In this document: positions 27,467 to 36,710 of the stretch, in pieces
Layout: every line of letters begins with the position of its first letter
Position numbering within the stretch: the stretch's first letter is position 1
Made by a program: the position numbers and the translations under genes
Notes under the pieces: model-generated
Databases searched by the model: none
What the model was told of the DNA's origin: nothing
What the model saw: the letters and a program-made list of their open reading frames with translations, nothing else
Assembly: GCF_003325455.1 (NCBI RefSeq)
Contig: NZ_CP025198.1
Coordinates: 1,364,001 to 1,428,000 of the forward strand
DNA: 64,000 nucleotides
Origin: Acidipropionibacterium virtanenii
Lineage (GTDB): Bacteria; Actinomycetota; Actinomycetes; Propionibacteriales; Propionibacteriaceae
Direction of reading: 5' to 3'

Positions 27467-28504
27467 CTACGCAACTCCGATGAGCACATGGGTCGCACCG
27501 GGACGGTTCAGGCGGATGTCGGTGCGCCAGCCCTCGGGTGTGCGGACCAGCCCGACCACCGCGCCCTCGCCCTGCTGGGCCACCCAGATCCGGTCGCCGT
27601 CGACGGTGATGTCGCGCGGGGTGGCGCCGCCGCAGTCGAACTCCTCGCGCACGCTCGCATTCCCCGACCAGGTGGTGAGGCGGTCAAGACCGCTGAGCAC
27701 CGAGATGGTGCCCAGCATCCGGTTGGCCACCAGCAGGTCCCCGTCCCCGGCGGGCACCAGGGCCGAGGGTTGGGAGCGGCCATGTGTCGAGGAGGGCACC
27801 GGGGTGCGGGGTCGCCAGTCCTTGGCCCAGACATCGTCGCCGGCCGGGCGGGTGAATATCAGGACGTCGCCCGACAGCTCCCCGCAGACCACCATCACCT
27901 GTCGGGCACCGCGGGTGGTGAGCACCAGGTGGCGGGGGCCGAAGCCGGCAGGAGTCCTGATCACGCCGATCTCCTCCAGCCCGGCGGGGCCGAACTTGAG
28001 GATCCGGATGAGATCGGCGCCCAGATCGGTGACCGCCAGGTGGGAGCGGTCCAGCCAGGTCGCCTGGTGAGGGTGCGCCGACTCCTGTCGCCCGGGCACC
28101 GGGCCGTGGCCGTCGAAACGGATCCGGGCCGCCAGCTGCGGGCCGGCTCCCCACTGATCGAGCTCGATCACCGACACCTCACCGGACCCGTAGTGGGTCA
28201 CCGCCAGCAGTCGTCCCGACGGGTCGACGGCGGCGTGGCAGGGCAACCCACCGCCCAGATCCAGTTCGGCGCCGACCGTCAGGGCCGACGGGTTCACCAG
28301 CCACAGGTGGGAATCGCGCTCCCCGAGGACGGCCAGTCCGGTCGGCGTCGGCACCGCCCAGGAGGCGTCGCCGAGTTCCAGCTCACCGGTCATCTCCGCC
28401 GCCGTCGACTCGTCGCCGGTGCCGACCAGCCAGGTGATGAGGCCGCCCGGTCCCGATTCGGTGGTGTATCCGGAGGCGAGGACTGGGATCTGCCGGGGGT
28501 TCAT
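27467..28504 (-). CDS. Lactonase-like seven-bladed beta-propeller protein
   Basis: 345 residues from the ATG at 28504. It belongs to the 6-phosphogluconolactonase (YbhE/Pgl) type beta-propeller family, with signatures HPHQATW, VTDLGADLIRILKF, GFGPRHLVL, CGELSGDVLIF and GGATPRDITVDGD. No signal peptide is seen, so it is probably cytoplasmic. A role in the pentose phosphate pathway is possible, but enzyme activity is not certain for actinobacterial members. Confidence 0.85.
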   Translation of the reverse strand: MNPRQIPVLASGYTTESGPGGLITWLVGTGDESTAAEMTGELELGDASWAVPTPTGLAVLGERDSHLWLVNPSALTVGAELDLGGGLPCHAAVDPSGRLLAVTHYGSGEVSVIELDQWGAGPQLAARIRFDGHGPVPGRQESAHPHQATWLDRSHLAVTDLGADLIRILKFGPAGLEEIGVIRTPAGFGPRHLVLTTRGARQVMVVCGELSGDVLIFTRPAGDDVWAKDWRPRTPVPSSTHGRSQPSALVPAGDGDLLVANRMLGTISVLSGLDRLTTWSGNASVREEFDCGGATPRDITVDGDRIWVAQQGEGAVVGLVRTPEGWRTDIRLNRPGATHVLIGVA

Positions 28505-28533
28505 AGCGCCGAGACTAGCGGGAACCCGGTGTT

Positions 28534-28944
28534 TCAATCCCCGATCAGTACCGGCTCGACGTCCAGTCCGTTGATGCCTTCAAAATCGGCCGGGTTGCAG
28601 GTGAAGACCGGTAGGCCGTTCGCGATCGCCGTCGCAGCGATGAGGGCGTCGTACGCGCGAGCCGTGGGCTTGCGCCCTGCCGCTCGCAGACTGGTGGCGA
28701 CACCGCCGAACGCACGAGCCGCCGCGGCATCGAACGGGAGGACGTCGAAATCAGCCTCCGCCTGTTGCAGATGCGCCTGCCGAGCCGCTCGGTCCTCGTC
28801 ATCGGTCGCCACGAGCGGTCCGACAGCGAGCTCGGCGAGTGTCACCGCCGTGATGACTGAATCGTCAGGCAGTTGGGACGCGTCCGTCACTTCACCCAGG
28901 CGGATGACCGTAGACGTGTCGAGGACGCCACGCTCCCTGCTCAC
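28534..28944 (-). CDS. vapC: VapC-family PIN-domain toxin
   Basis: 136-residue PIN nuclease. Acidic residues are the Asp in VLDTSTVIRL, the Glu in LAELAVGP and the Asp in RAYDALIAATAIANGLPVFTCNPADF. Such toxins cut tRNA or rRNA. It overlaps the upstream antitoxin gene by 4 bp, so the pair forms one operon. Confidence 0.92.
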   Translation of the reverse strand: MSRERGVLDTSTVIRLGEVTDASQLPDDSVITAVTLAELAVGPLVATDDEDRAARQAHLQQAEADFDVLPFDAAAARAFGGVATSLRAAGRKPTARAYDALIAATAIANGLPVFTCNPADFEGINGLDVEPVLIGD

Positions 28945-29177
28945 AGTGCCGGATCCAGTACGGCGTCGATGTCACGGCGCAGTGCTCCGGGATCGACCGG
29001 GGCCAACCGGCGGCGCCGTTCGATGAGTTCGGCCGGGGGAGCGCTGCGTCGACGCAGCGGAGTCAACCGGGCCGCGGGAGCGCCATTGCGGGTCACGATG
29101 ATGGATTCGCCACGGCCGACGCGATCGAGCACCTCGCCGCCATGGTTCCTCAAGTCCCGAACCGTCACTGTGTCCAT
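28941..29177 (-). CDS. vapB: Phd/YefM-type antitoxin (VapB role)
   Basis: 78 residues from the ATG at 29177 (MDTVTVRDLRNHGGEVLDRV); the open frame extends to 29228. The N-terminal Phd-type dimerisation and DNA-binding domain has RGESIIVTRNGAPAARL. The C-terminal helices, with RRRRLAPVDPGAL, would bind the PIN toxin. Located between vapC and the divergent xerC. Confidence 0.9.
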   Translation of the reverse strand: MDTVTVRDLRNHGGEVLDRVGRGESIIVTRNGAPAARLTPLRRRSAPPAELIERRRRLAPVDPGALRRDIDAVLDPAL

Positions 29178-29268
29178 GGCCACCAGCGTATCACCGGTGA
29201 TACATCGGACATGAGTTCTCAACCACACGGGGTGTCATCGCCCTCGTCGGCCCTGGACTCGCGCCACA

Positions 29269-30198
29269 GTGGGGGGCGTGAGTGATCTACCTGCAGCCCT
29301 GGCGGTGCCCCTGGAGGACTTCTGCACCCATCTGCGAGCCGACCTGTCGCGCTCGACGCACACCGTCGACGCCTACCGGACAGACCTCACCGAACTGTTC
29401 ACCGATCTTGCCGCCCATGGCGTCACCCGCCTGGGGGACGTCGGCCTGGCCGACCTGCGCGGCTGGCTGGCCCGCCAGCGCGGCGCCGGAATGGCCCCCG
29501 CCACCCTGCAGCGGCACTGGGCCAGCGTCCGGGTGTTCTTCCGCTGGACCCGGGCCGAAGGGCTGACCGCCACTGACCCGGCCGCCGTGCTGCGATCGGC
29601 GAAGGTGCCCAAGAGGCTGCCGCGCACCCTGGGCATCGACCAGGCCCGACAGATTCTCGATGACGCGGTGGCGGCCGCCCGGACTGACGAGACCCCCGGA
29701 GGGGCCCGCGACGCCGCGATCCTCGAGGTGCTCTACGGCTCGGGCATCCGTGTCGCGGAGCTGTGCGGCCTCGATCTGGACGCCGTCGACCGCGCGCGGG
29801 GCACCTTGAGGGTTCTCGGGAAGGGGAACAAGGAGCGGACGGTACCTCTCGGAGACCCCGGCATGAGAGCCCTCGACGCGTGGCTCGGGCGCCGCGGCGA
29901 ATGGCTCACCGCGGTCTCGGGCGACGCCGTCTTCCTGGGAGCCAGGGGAGGGCGGATCGACCCGCGGGTGGTGCGCCGCGTCGTCCACCAGCACCTGCGC
30001 ACCGACGCCGAGGCCCCCGACCTGGGGCCCCACGGGCTGCGCCACGCGATGGCCACCCACCTGCTGGAGGGTGGCGCCGACCTGCGCACCGTCCAGGAGA
30101 TCCTGGGTCACGAGTCCCTGGCGACCACGCAGATCTACACCCACGTGTCCACTGAGAGGCTCCGCAAGGCCTTCAACCAGGCCCACCCGAGAGCCTGA
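29269..30198 (+). CDS. xerC: Tyrosine recombinase XerC
   Basis: 309 residues, GTG start (an in-frame GTG at 29278 is also possible). An N-terminal SAM-like core-binding domain (FCTHLRADLSRSTHTVDAYRTDL) precedes the catalytic domain with Arg in YGSGIRVAELCGL, Lys in GKGNKERTVPLG, HGLRHAMATHLLEGGADL, LGHESLATTQIYTHVS (His and nucleophile Tyr). Resolves chromosome dimers at dif with XerD. Location near the M23 peptidase and rpsB fits core XerC rather than a phage integrase. Confidence 0.93.
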   Translation: MGGVSDLPAALAVPLEDFCTHLRADLSRSTHTVDAYRTDLTELFTDLAAHGVTRLGDVGLADLRGWLARQRGAGMAPATLQRHWASVRVFFRWTRAEGLTATDPAAVLRSAKVPKRLPRTLGIDQARQILDDAVAAARTDETPGGARDAAILEVLYGSGIRVAELCGLDLDAVDRARGTLRVLGKGNKERTVPLGDPGMRALDAWLGRRGEWLTAVSGDAVFLGARGGRIDPRVVRRVVHQHLRTDAEAPDLGPHGLRHAMATHLLEGGADLRTVQEILGHESLATTQIYTHVSTERLRKAFNQAHPRA

Positions 30199-30217
30199 CC
30201 GGCCGGTTCCGACGAGT

Positions 30218-31225
30218 TCAGCGCAGATAGGGCATCGGATCGGCGAGCGAGCCGTTGCGCTCCAGACCGAAGTGAAGATGGCATCCGGTTGAGAAGCCTG
30301 TGGTGCCCACGATGCCGATCACCTGGCCGCGGGCCACCACGGAGCCGGTAGCCGCGCCGGGGGCCGACAGATGGTTGTAGGTGGTGCGCACCCGGGCGCC
30401 GGAGACCATCCCGTGATCGATCACGACCCGGTTTCCCCAGGCCGCGCTGTAGCCCGACTCGACGACCCGTCCGGTCGCCGCGGCCTGCACCGGCGTCCCG
30501 CACGCCGCGGCGAAATCCGTGCCGTCATGCAGCTTGTAGATGCCGCGCACCGGGTGGAAGCGCATCCCGAAGGGCGAGGAGATCGGGCCGGGAGCCGGCC
30601 GGGAGAAAGTCCCTGGCTGCCCGGCCCCGACGGCCATGGGCATTCCCGGGCCGGCATCGAGGGCGACTGGAGGCTGGGACGGCTTGTGACCGGCCGGCCA
30701 CAGGCGCACCGGGCTGCGCGTTCTGCTCCCGGACTGCGAGCCCACCAGACTCATCGGGTCCTCGTAGGTCCGGCCGCGCAGCAGCCCCCAGTGGAGGCAG
30801 GACACGGCGCAGTGGCTTCCGGCGGTGAGGGTCCCCAGGATCTGCCCCGCCGCGACGGCCTGTCCGACGGCCACGACGGCCAGGACCGGCTGGTGGGTGG
30901 TGCGTCGCCCGTCGGGAAGCTGCACCGAGACGGTCGGCGTCCCGGCCACCACTCCGGCGAAGACCACCACCCCCGCGGTGGCCGCTCGCACCGGGTCGCC
31001 GATCCCAGCGGCCAGATCGACGCCGCGGTGACCGGCCAGCCACCGCTGGGCCGGTGGGGCGAAGCCATCCAGGACCCTTCCCGTGACCGGTGGCGCGACG
31101 CCGACATCGGCCCAGGCGCGGGGTGCGCTGCGGGAGCCGATGGCTGACAGCAGCAGGGCGGCGAGGATCGTGCAGGCCAGGGTGGCGGCCCACTGGCGGG
31201 CGGGGGTTCTCAGTGCACCTCTCAT
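30218..31225 (-). CDS. Secreted M23 peptidase with two LytM-like domains
   Basis: 335 residues, signal peptide (LACTILAALLLSAIGS). Domain 1 (about residues 50-160) has HRGVDLAA and CLHWGL, keeping His/Asp but with Cys in place of the first His of HxH, so it may be weak or structural. Domain 2 (about 215-335) has FGMRFHPV, HDGTDFAA, YNHLS and HLHFGLE, the full zinc set. It likely cuts peptidoglycan cross-links. In mycobacteria an M23 gene sits next to rpsB. Confidence 0.9.
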   Translation of the reverse strand: MRGALRTPARQWAATLACTILAALLLSAIGSRSAPRAWADVGVAPPVTGRVLDGFAPPAQRWLAGHRGVDLAAGIGDPVRAATAGVVVFAGVVAGTPTVSVQLPDGRRTTHQPVLAVVAVGQAVAAGQILGTLTAGSHCAVSCLHWGLLRGRTYEDPMSLVGSQSGSRTRSPVRLWPAGHKPSQPPVALDAGPGMPMAVGAGQPGTFSRPAPGPISSPFGMRFHPVRGIYKLHDGTDFAAACGTPVQAAATGRVVESGYSAAWGNRVVIDHGMVSGARVRTTYNHLSAPGAATGSVVARGQVIGIVGTTGFSTGCHLHFGLERNGSLADPMPYLR

Positions 31226-31275
31226 ACCTCAGTTCTCGCTGCCGGGACCCCCGATCTGTCGATGCCGGCCAGATC

Positions 31276-31323
31276 TGTGGACAATTTGTCCCGAACACGA
31301 CTTCGGGCCGTCCCTGTGGACAA
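31276..31323. promoter_or_regulatory. Two DnaA-box-like 9-mers (TGTGGACAA)
   Basis: TGTGGACAA at 31276-31284 and at 31315-31323. Both are the exact complement of TTGTCCACA, the DnaA box common in high-GC actinobacteria, in the same orientation 39 bp apart. TTGTCCCGA (31286-31294) between them is a weaker match. The gap 31226-31328 has no gene. Confidence 0.6.
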
Positions 31324-31328
31324 CTGTT

Positions 31329-33293
31329 TCAGCGGGCGTCGACGGTGGCGAGGAGACGCAGCTCGGCGCGCACCCAGGCGTCCGCAGGGTTCCGGGCACT
31401 GCCACCGCTGAGCAGCCCGTCGAGGTCGTCGGCGAGCCGATGCAGCCCGACACGATGAAGCCTCTCGCAGGCCCCGCCGACACGGCCCGGGAAAGCCCCG
31501 CCGACGTGACGCAGGCCCGCATGGGCGGCGTCGGCCAGCAGGCCGGCGACCTCCCGGAGGGTCTGATCGAGCCCATCGCCGGGATCGGGGGCGCCCAGCT
31601 GAAGTGGATCGGCGTCCCCACCCTCTGCCAGATCGGGCACCACGACGCCTGCGGGTGTGGCCACCGCCAGCGGATCGATGAGCAGCCGGCCCGACCTGCG
31701 GCCCAGCACCCCGCTGATCATCCGAGGCCCCGACGCCAGTGCCGAGGCCAGCGCGTCCAGGCCGGACGGGCAGGCGGGCCGGTACCTGGCCGCCACCGTC
31801 GCCCGGTGACCGGCCCGGTCGAAGACGTCAGCGGTGAGCAGCTGGGCTCCCGGACGGTAGCCGATCGGCCCCACCTCGTCGATCTCGACGACCCGCACCG
31901 ATTCGGCGGCCACCCGTGGACGGACCAGCCGGAAGCCGCGCGCCGCCAGCTGGTCCAGGGCCCGGGCGTAGTCGTCCACCAGCAGGCCCGGCGGGAGGGC
32001 CTGCGACCAGATCGCCGGCGGTGTGGTGACGGTGGTCCTGGCCACCCGGTTGCTGGTGAGACTCAGCATCCGGTCCGCGGAGCGTGCGGCCGACTCGGTC
32101 ACCAGGCAGCCGCGGGCCAGGTCGCCGATCAGCACCCCGCCCGTCCGGTTTCCGACCGTGCTGCGCGGCGGCTCTCCGGCCGGCTGGTGGGAACGGGCTC
32201 TCAGCACCACCACGACGGCGGAGTCCACGTCTCCCAGAAAGATGTCGGTGGTCACCGCGACGGGCCCCTCGGTGCGGAAGCCGTCGTCGTCGGATCGCGA
32301 CACCCTGGCGCCCAGGCCGACCAGGCGCACCCGCCTCATCGGGGTGGTCGCTGCGATCCCGGCGCCCAGGACAGCCGCCGCACCGAGGGTTCGGGCGGCC
32401 CGCGCCCGGGCGTGGCCCTCCGCCAGCAGCTCGGCGGTGCGCCGTCGCGAGTACCCGGAGTGGCCGGTGGCGTAGCCGGACAGCTGTTCGGACAGGTCGT
32501 CGGCCACCGCCACAGCCCAGCGCAGCCCTGCCCGGTCCAGCCTGGATCGTGCCGCGGCCAGCATCGGGGCGAGGGTAGCGGCGCTCTGCCGGACGCCGTC
32601 GATCAGGATGCAGTCGGCGATTCCGGTGAGCTCGTCGGTACGGGCGTTCGTTCCGAGCGCCGCGCCGAGGGACATCTCGACGCGCCGCGACGACCGGTCC
32701 GTCCGGTCGGCCTCGCGCCAGGCCAGCGCCGCGACGGCGATGTGCTCGGCCCGGGCCTCGGGGTTGACGTCGGTGTGCGCTGCTCCCAGATCGCCGGGAA
32801 CCAGGAACCGGACGGTGGCGGGCAGCTCGACCGCGGCCGCATTGGCGCCCACCGCCGGCGAGGAGGGGTCGGGGCGCAGCACCACCGCGACCAGACCGGA
32901 GGCGATCCGCGCCCGGGCCGCCTCGAGAACGGCGGTGCCATAGCGCCGGACGAGCTCCTCGTCACCGACCGAGGCCGGCGTCCAGGAGATCCTCCGCGGC
33001 GGGGAGCCGATGGGCGAGGTGGGCGATGGCGGCAGTCCCCGGTGGGCGAGCACCGCGGCGAGTATGTGGCGGCACATGCCGGTGGCCGCGCAGGTGCATC
33101 GGGCCCCCTCCAGGCCGGAGGCGTCGATGACGGCCGTCGCGCCGTCGTCGAAGTCGGCGGTGACCACCCCGCCGGCATCGACCCGGCATCGTGTTCGGGG
33201 AGCATCGGCGAGCCTGCGGGCTCGCTTGACGAGGCCGCGGTTGGTCAGCGCTGACAGCGCGTCCTCGTCCAGCGCCACCAGATCGTCGCGCAT
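31329..33293 (-). CDS. SWIM zinc-finger protein of MoxR/VWA operon
   Basis: 654 residues. The SWIM zinc finger is CTCAATGMCRH near residue 66 (CxC...CxH). The rest is a long, mainly beta/alpha region unlike any named enzyme that I recognise. The ATG overlaps the stop of the VWA gene (ATGA at 33290-33293 in its direction). Last gene of the five-gene unit; it ends beside the DnaA-box gap. SWIM proteins in such loci are thought to bind nucleic acid or protein partners. Confidence 0.85.
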   Translation of the reverse strand: MRDDLVALDEDALSALTNRGLVKRARRLADAPRTRCRVDAGGVVTADFDDGATAVIDASGLEGARCTCAATGMCRHILAAVLAHRGLPPSPTSPIGSPPRRISWTPASVGDEELVRRYGTAVLEAARARIASGLVAVVLRPDPSSPAVGANAAAVELPATVRFLVPGDLGAAHTDVNPEARAEHIAVAALAWREADRTDRSSRRVEMSLGAALGTNARTDELTGIADCILIDGVRQSAATLAPMLAAARSRLDRAGLRWAVAVADDLSEQLSGYATGHSGYSRRRTAELLAEGHARARAARTLGAAAVLGAGIAATTPMRRVRLVGLGARVSRSDDDGFRTEGPVAVTTDIFLGDVDSAVVVVLRARSHQPAGEPPRSTVGNRTGGVLIGDLARGCLVTESAARSADRMLSLTSNRVARTTVTTPPAIWSQALPPGLLVDDYARALDQLAARGFRLVRPRVAAESVRVVEIDEVGPIGYRPGAQLLTADVFDRAGHRATVAARYRPACPSGLDALASALASGPRMISGVLGRRSGRLLIDPLAVATPAGVVVPDLAEGGDADPLQLGAPDPGDGLDQTLREVAGLLADAAHAGLRHVGGAFPGRVGGACERLHRVGLHRLADDLDGLLSGGSARNPADAWVRAELRLLATVDAR

Positions 33294-34405
33294 CAGAAGC
33301 CCCCGATCGTGGCGGCCAGGAACTCGGCGAGGCGGCCCGGTGTCATCGCACCGACCTGGGCGCCAAGATCCGCCAGCCTGGAGCCGAGCCGGTGGTCGAA
33401 GTCGGGGGCGCCCTCGTCGTCGAGTGCCGCGAGCACCAGCACGACCGTCCCCTGGTCGAGCAGCTGCGACACCTGTTGGAGCAGCAACCCGGGCGCGCCT
33501 CCCTCGTACAGATCCGTGATCAGGACGACCACGGCCCGACGCGGGGCCTCGACCAGCTGGGAGCCGTACTGCACCGCCCGACCGATGTCCGTGCCCCCTC
33601 CCAGATGCACCTTCATGAGCAGCTCGACGGGGTCGGTGACGTCAGAGGTGAGATCGACCACCTCGGTGTCGAAGGCCACCAGGTGGGTGCGAATGCCTGG
33701 CAGGCCCCACAGACAGGCCGCGGTGACCGCCGAGTGCATCACCGATCCCGCCATCGAACCGGACTGGTCCACCAGCAGGATCACCTGCCAGGGCCTCAGC
33801 CTCCGTTGGTCGCGGGTGACGAACAGGGGTTCGGAGATCACCACCCGGCGGTTGTCCGGGTCGTAGTGGCGCAGGTTGGCGCGCAGGGTCCGTCTCAGGT
33901 CGAAGTTGCGGCTGTTGCGGACCCGGGTGGGGGTGCGGGTGCGTGCCCCGGAGAAGGCGGTGCGCACCCGGGTCGCCAGGGAGGACATCAGCTCGACGAT
34001 GACCTTGCGGACCAGTCGGCGGGCGGTCTCCAGCACCTGCGGGTTCATCAGATGTTTGGTCCGCAGAACGGCCTTGAGCATCGCGGTGCTCGGCTCCACC
34101 CGGCCCAGTACCGCCGGGTCGGTGAGCAGATCGTCGATCCGGTAACGCTCCACGGCGTCGCGTTCCAAGCGCTCGACGGTCTCGGTGGGGAACAGCCGGG
34201 TGATGTCATCGAGCCAGTCGAAGGTCGTCAGCGCGCCGGCGCCCTGGCCCCCGGTGCGTCGGACCCCTCTACGGGCCAGTGACTCGTCGCGGCCGTACAG
34301 CCAGTCCAGGGCGGCGTCGCGCCCGGTCGCGGTCTCGTCGAGTTCTCCCAGCGAGGCGGCCGGTTGCCCGAGCATCAGCCGCCAGCGTTCCAGGGCCTCA
34401 TCCAT
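33293..34405 (-). CDS. VWA-domain protein of MoxR/VWA operon
   Basis: 370 residues from the ATG at 34405 (34408 is equally possible; both lie inside the overlap with the upstream gene). An N-terminal helical region is followed by the von Willebrand A domain from about residue 205, with the MIDAS motif LLVDQSGSMAGS, the Thr in GGGTDIG and the Asp in LITDLYEGG. In MoxR systems the VWA protein is the client or adaptor of the AAA+ ATPase. Confidence 0.9.
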   Translation of the reverse strand: MDEALERWRLMLGQPAASLGELDETATGRDAALDWLYGRDESLARRGVRRTGGQGAGALTTFDWLDDITRLFPTETVERLERDAVERYRIDDLLTDPAVLGRVEPSTAMLKAVLRTKHLMNPQVLETARRLVRKVIVELMSSLATRVRTAFSGARTRTPTRVRNSRNFDLRRTLRANLRHYDPDNRRVVISEPLFVTRDQRRLRPWQVILLVDQSGSMAGSVMHSAVTAACLWGLPGIRTHLVAFDTEVVDLTSDVTDPVELLMKVHLGGGTDIGRAVQYGSQLVEAPRRAVVVLITDLYEGGAPGLLLQQVSQLLDQGTVVLVLAALDDEGAPDFDHRLGSRLADLGAQVGAMTPGRLAEFLAATIGGF

Positions 34406-36710
34406 CATCGCCGCCCCTGTCCACCGGCCCACTCTCGTCCAGCAGCCCGGCGCCCGCCAGCAGCGCCTCGGCGCGAGCCTCCACGGCGGCGGCCTCGGCG
34501 ATCAGTTCCGGGGCGGCACCCTGCCGGCGAACCAGCGAGGACGCACCGGCCGCCGCATGCCCGTGGAGCCCCAGGACGACGCCGGCCAGGGACTGCCGCT
34601 CGGCCGGTGGGAACACCGAGAACGCCTCCCGCAGGCCCGGCAGGCTGACCAGGAACTCCTCCGGGCCCATTGCCGTGACCACCTCGTCGACGGCGCGCAT
34701 CACCGCCGGTTCGTCGATCGCCTCGTCGCGGGCCAGGGCGAACAGCCCGAAGAGCCAGTCCCCGACAGCGGCGGGCCGGGCCGACCCGCGCACCAGGCGA
34801 CCCGCATCAGCCGGGGCATCGCCCAGACACCAACACAGGCCGAGGGCGGCCCCGCGCAGCCGCGCCCCGGCCGTGTGGTCGTGCCAGGTGCGCCGGCACA
34901 CGGCCAGCACCGCGGCCCGGTCGATGCCCGCCGGGCCTGACAGCACAGCGTCCCGGGCGGAGACCAGCGCGCCCACCGTGTCCCGGTCGGGGGGCTCGTC
35001 ACCGGGGTCGCGGCCCGGTATCGCGCGCAGGCCCTCGACCAGCCACATGATGCGCGGCACGCAGGCCCGTATCGCCGCACCGAGCCCCTCGCCGCCCGCG
35101 GATCCGAGAACCCGGTCGTGGCGCCACAGCGTGAGCATCGCCGACAGGCAGACGCCGAGCGAGGCCAGATCGTTCTCCCGGCCGATCCCGGCCCGCAGGT
35201 TGTCGACCAGCGAACCGGTGAGTTCACTGAGACCGCACAGAGCCGCGTCCAGCAGAACCGAGGAGGCGACCGCCACAGGGTCGGTTCCGACGTCGGCGGC
35301 CCGCTGCGTCAGCGCTGCCATGGCGGCGTCGTGCAGGGTGGCGCCGAACCCGGAGGCCTCGATGACACTCGACTGGCGCATGTCGTCGTCATCGACCCGC
35401 CAGGTCTCGTCGAGCACCTCCTCGCTGCCCGTCCAAGGGCCGGCGAGGCGATGGAAGCCGGAGATCGACAGCACCCTGAGGCGATGCAGGACGCGCGAGC
35501 GGTCCACCCCGGAAGGGCTCAGCAGCGACATCCGGTGCTTCCCGGTGCTCAGGGCGCACCGGGCGATCTGGGCGTCGACGTCGTGCCACAGGGGAGGCAG
35601 GGGGGTGGCCTCGGCCAACCTGCCGGTGGCGTCCCCGGACAGCGCCGCCACCATCTCCACGATCACCGGGTCGGTGGCGGCCTGGATGGTCCCGCGGCGG
35701 CCCCAGGGCAGCGGCACGTCGAGGGCTTCGGTGACGAGCGCGGAGGCCAGACCGTCGAGAATGTCGGTGCGGGCCGGCACCGCGTTGCCCCGCAGCCGGG
35801 CCAGTCCCTCGGCCATCACGCGGGCCGAGATGAGGTCGGCGGTGGAGGTCGGCTGATGCCTGGCGCGCAGCCGGGCGGCGACATCGGCCATCAGCCCGTC
35901 CCCGGCTGCCCGCGGTCCCTCGGCCCACAACCGCTGGTAGTAGCCCGGGGAGGGCATGCCCGACTGGTATCCGGAGAAGGCGTCGAGACGCCGGAAGGAG
36001 AAGGGCACCAGGTAGGAGGCCGCCTGTGCGCCCTCGGGCAGTGACGGCACCTGCGGCCATCCGCTCCGCCCGTCATCGGTGCCGATGAGCCGCTCCAGGG
36101 CCGGTGCGTGGAATCCGCCGGTGACCACCACGACGTCGTCGCCGTCGTGGCGGGCCGCTCGTACCCAGGAGGCCATGTGGGCCTCGCGTGCGGCGTCGGA
36201 CTCGTCGGCGGCGGCGCCGCCGCGCAGCATCTCGAACCATGCGGCCAGACGCTCCCCGATGCCGGACGGGTCGGCCACCTCGAAGACGCGATCCCACAGG
36301 GCATCGACCGACGCCGCCCCGAATGCGGTCTGCAGCCTCCCGGTCGCCCGTTCGTAGCGCTGGTCGGCGTCGGCGTACCGGTTCTGGCGGTCCGCCAGGG
36401 CCGGATGCCAGGCGGGCAGGTCGATGAAGCGCAGCTGCGCCCCTACCCGGGCACCCTCCTGGAGAGCCACCCATTCGGGGGAGTAGTCGCACAGCGGGCT
36501 CCAGGAGGAGTGCATGCGGGTCCCGTCCCGGTAGCCGGTGAAGATGGCGATGGGCGGGCGGTGGCCCAGCAGCAGCTCATCGATCCGGTCGTTGAAGTCG
36601 GCGGGGCCCTCGATGAGGACGTGGCGGGGCCGGATGGCGGCGATGACCGCGCCGACGTGGCGGGCGCAGGCGGGGCTGTGGTGGCGCACCCCGATGATGG
36701 TGACGCCCAT
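34398..36710 (-). CDS. DUF5682 family protein of MoxR/VWA operon
   Basis: 770 residues. Typical DUF5682 N-terminus TIIGVRHHSPACARHV and VLIEGPADFNDRIDELL (TraB/ChaN-like start with conserved His and Glu), and VVVVTGGFHAPALERLI further on. The family has no established activity, but the His/Glu pattern resembles a metal-dependent TraB/EreA-like fold. Overlaps both neighbours, so it is co-translated with MoxR and VWA. Confidence 0.88.
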   Translation of the reverse strand: MGVTIIGVRHHSPACARHVGAVIAAIRPRHVLIEGPADFNDRIDELLLGHRPPIAIFTGYRDGTRMHSSWSPLCDYSPEWVALQEGARVGAQLRFIDLPAWHPALADRQNRYADADQRYERATGRLQTAFGAASVDALWDRVFEVADPSGIGERLAAWFEMLRGGAAADESDAAREAHMASWVRAARHDGDDVVVVTGGFHAPALERLIGTDDGRSGWPQVPSLPEGAQAASYLVPFSFRRLDAFSGYQSGMPSPGYYQRLWAEGPRAAGDGLMADVAARLRARHQPTSTADLISARVMAEGLARLRGNAVPARTDILDGLASALVTEALDVPLPWGRRGTIQAATDPVIVEMVAALSGDATGRLAEATPLPPLWHDVDAQIARCALSTGKHRMSLLSPSGVDRSRVLHRLRVLSISGFHRLAGPWTGSEEVLDETWRVDDDDMRQSSVIEASGFGATLHDAAMAALTQRAADVGTDPVAVASSVLLDAALCGLSELTGSLVDNLRAGIGRENDLASLGVCLSAMLTLWRHDRVLGSAGGEGLGAAIRACVPRIMWLVEGLRAIPGRDPGDEPPDRDTVGALVSARDAVLSGPAGIDRAAVLAVCRRTWHDHTAGARLRGAALGLCWCLGDAPADAGRLVRGSARPAAVGDWLFGLFALARDEAIDEPAVMRAVDEVVTAMGPEEFLVSLPGLREAFSVFPPAERQSLAGVVLGLHGHAAAGASSLVRRQGAAPELIAEAAAVEARAEALLAGAGLLDESGPVDRGGDDG

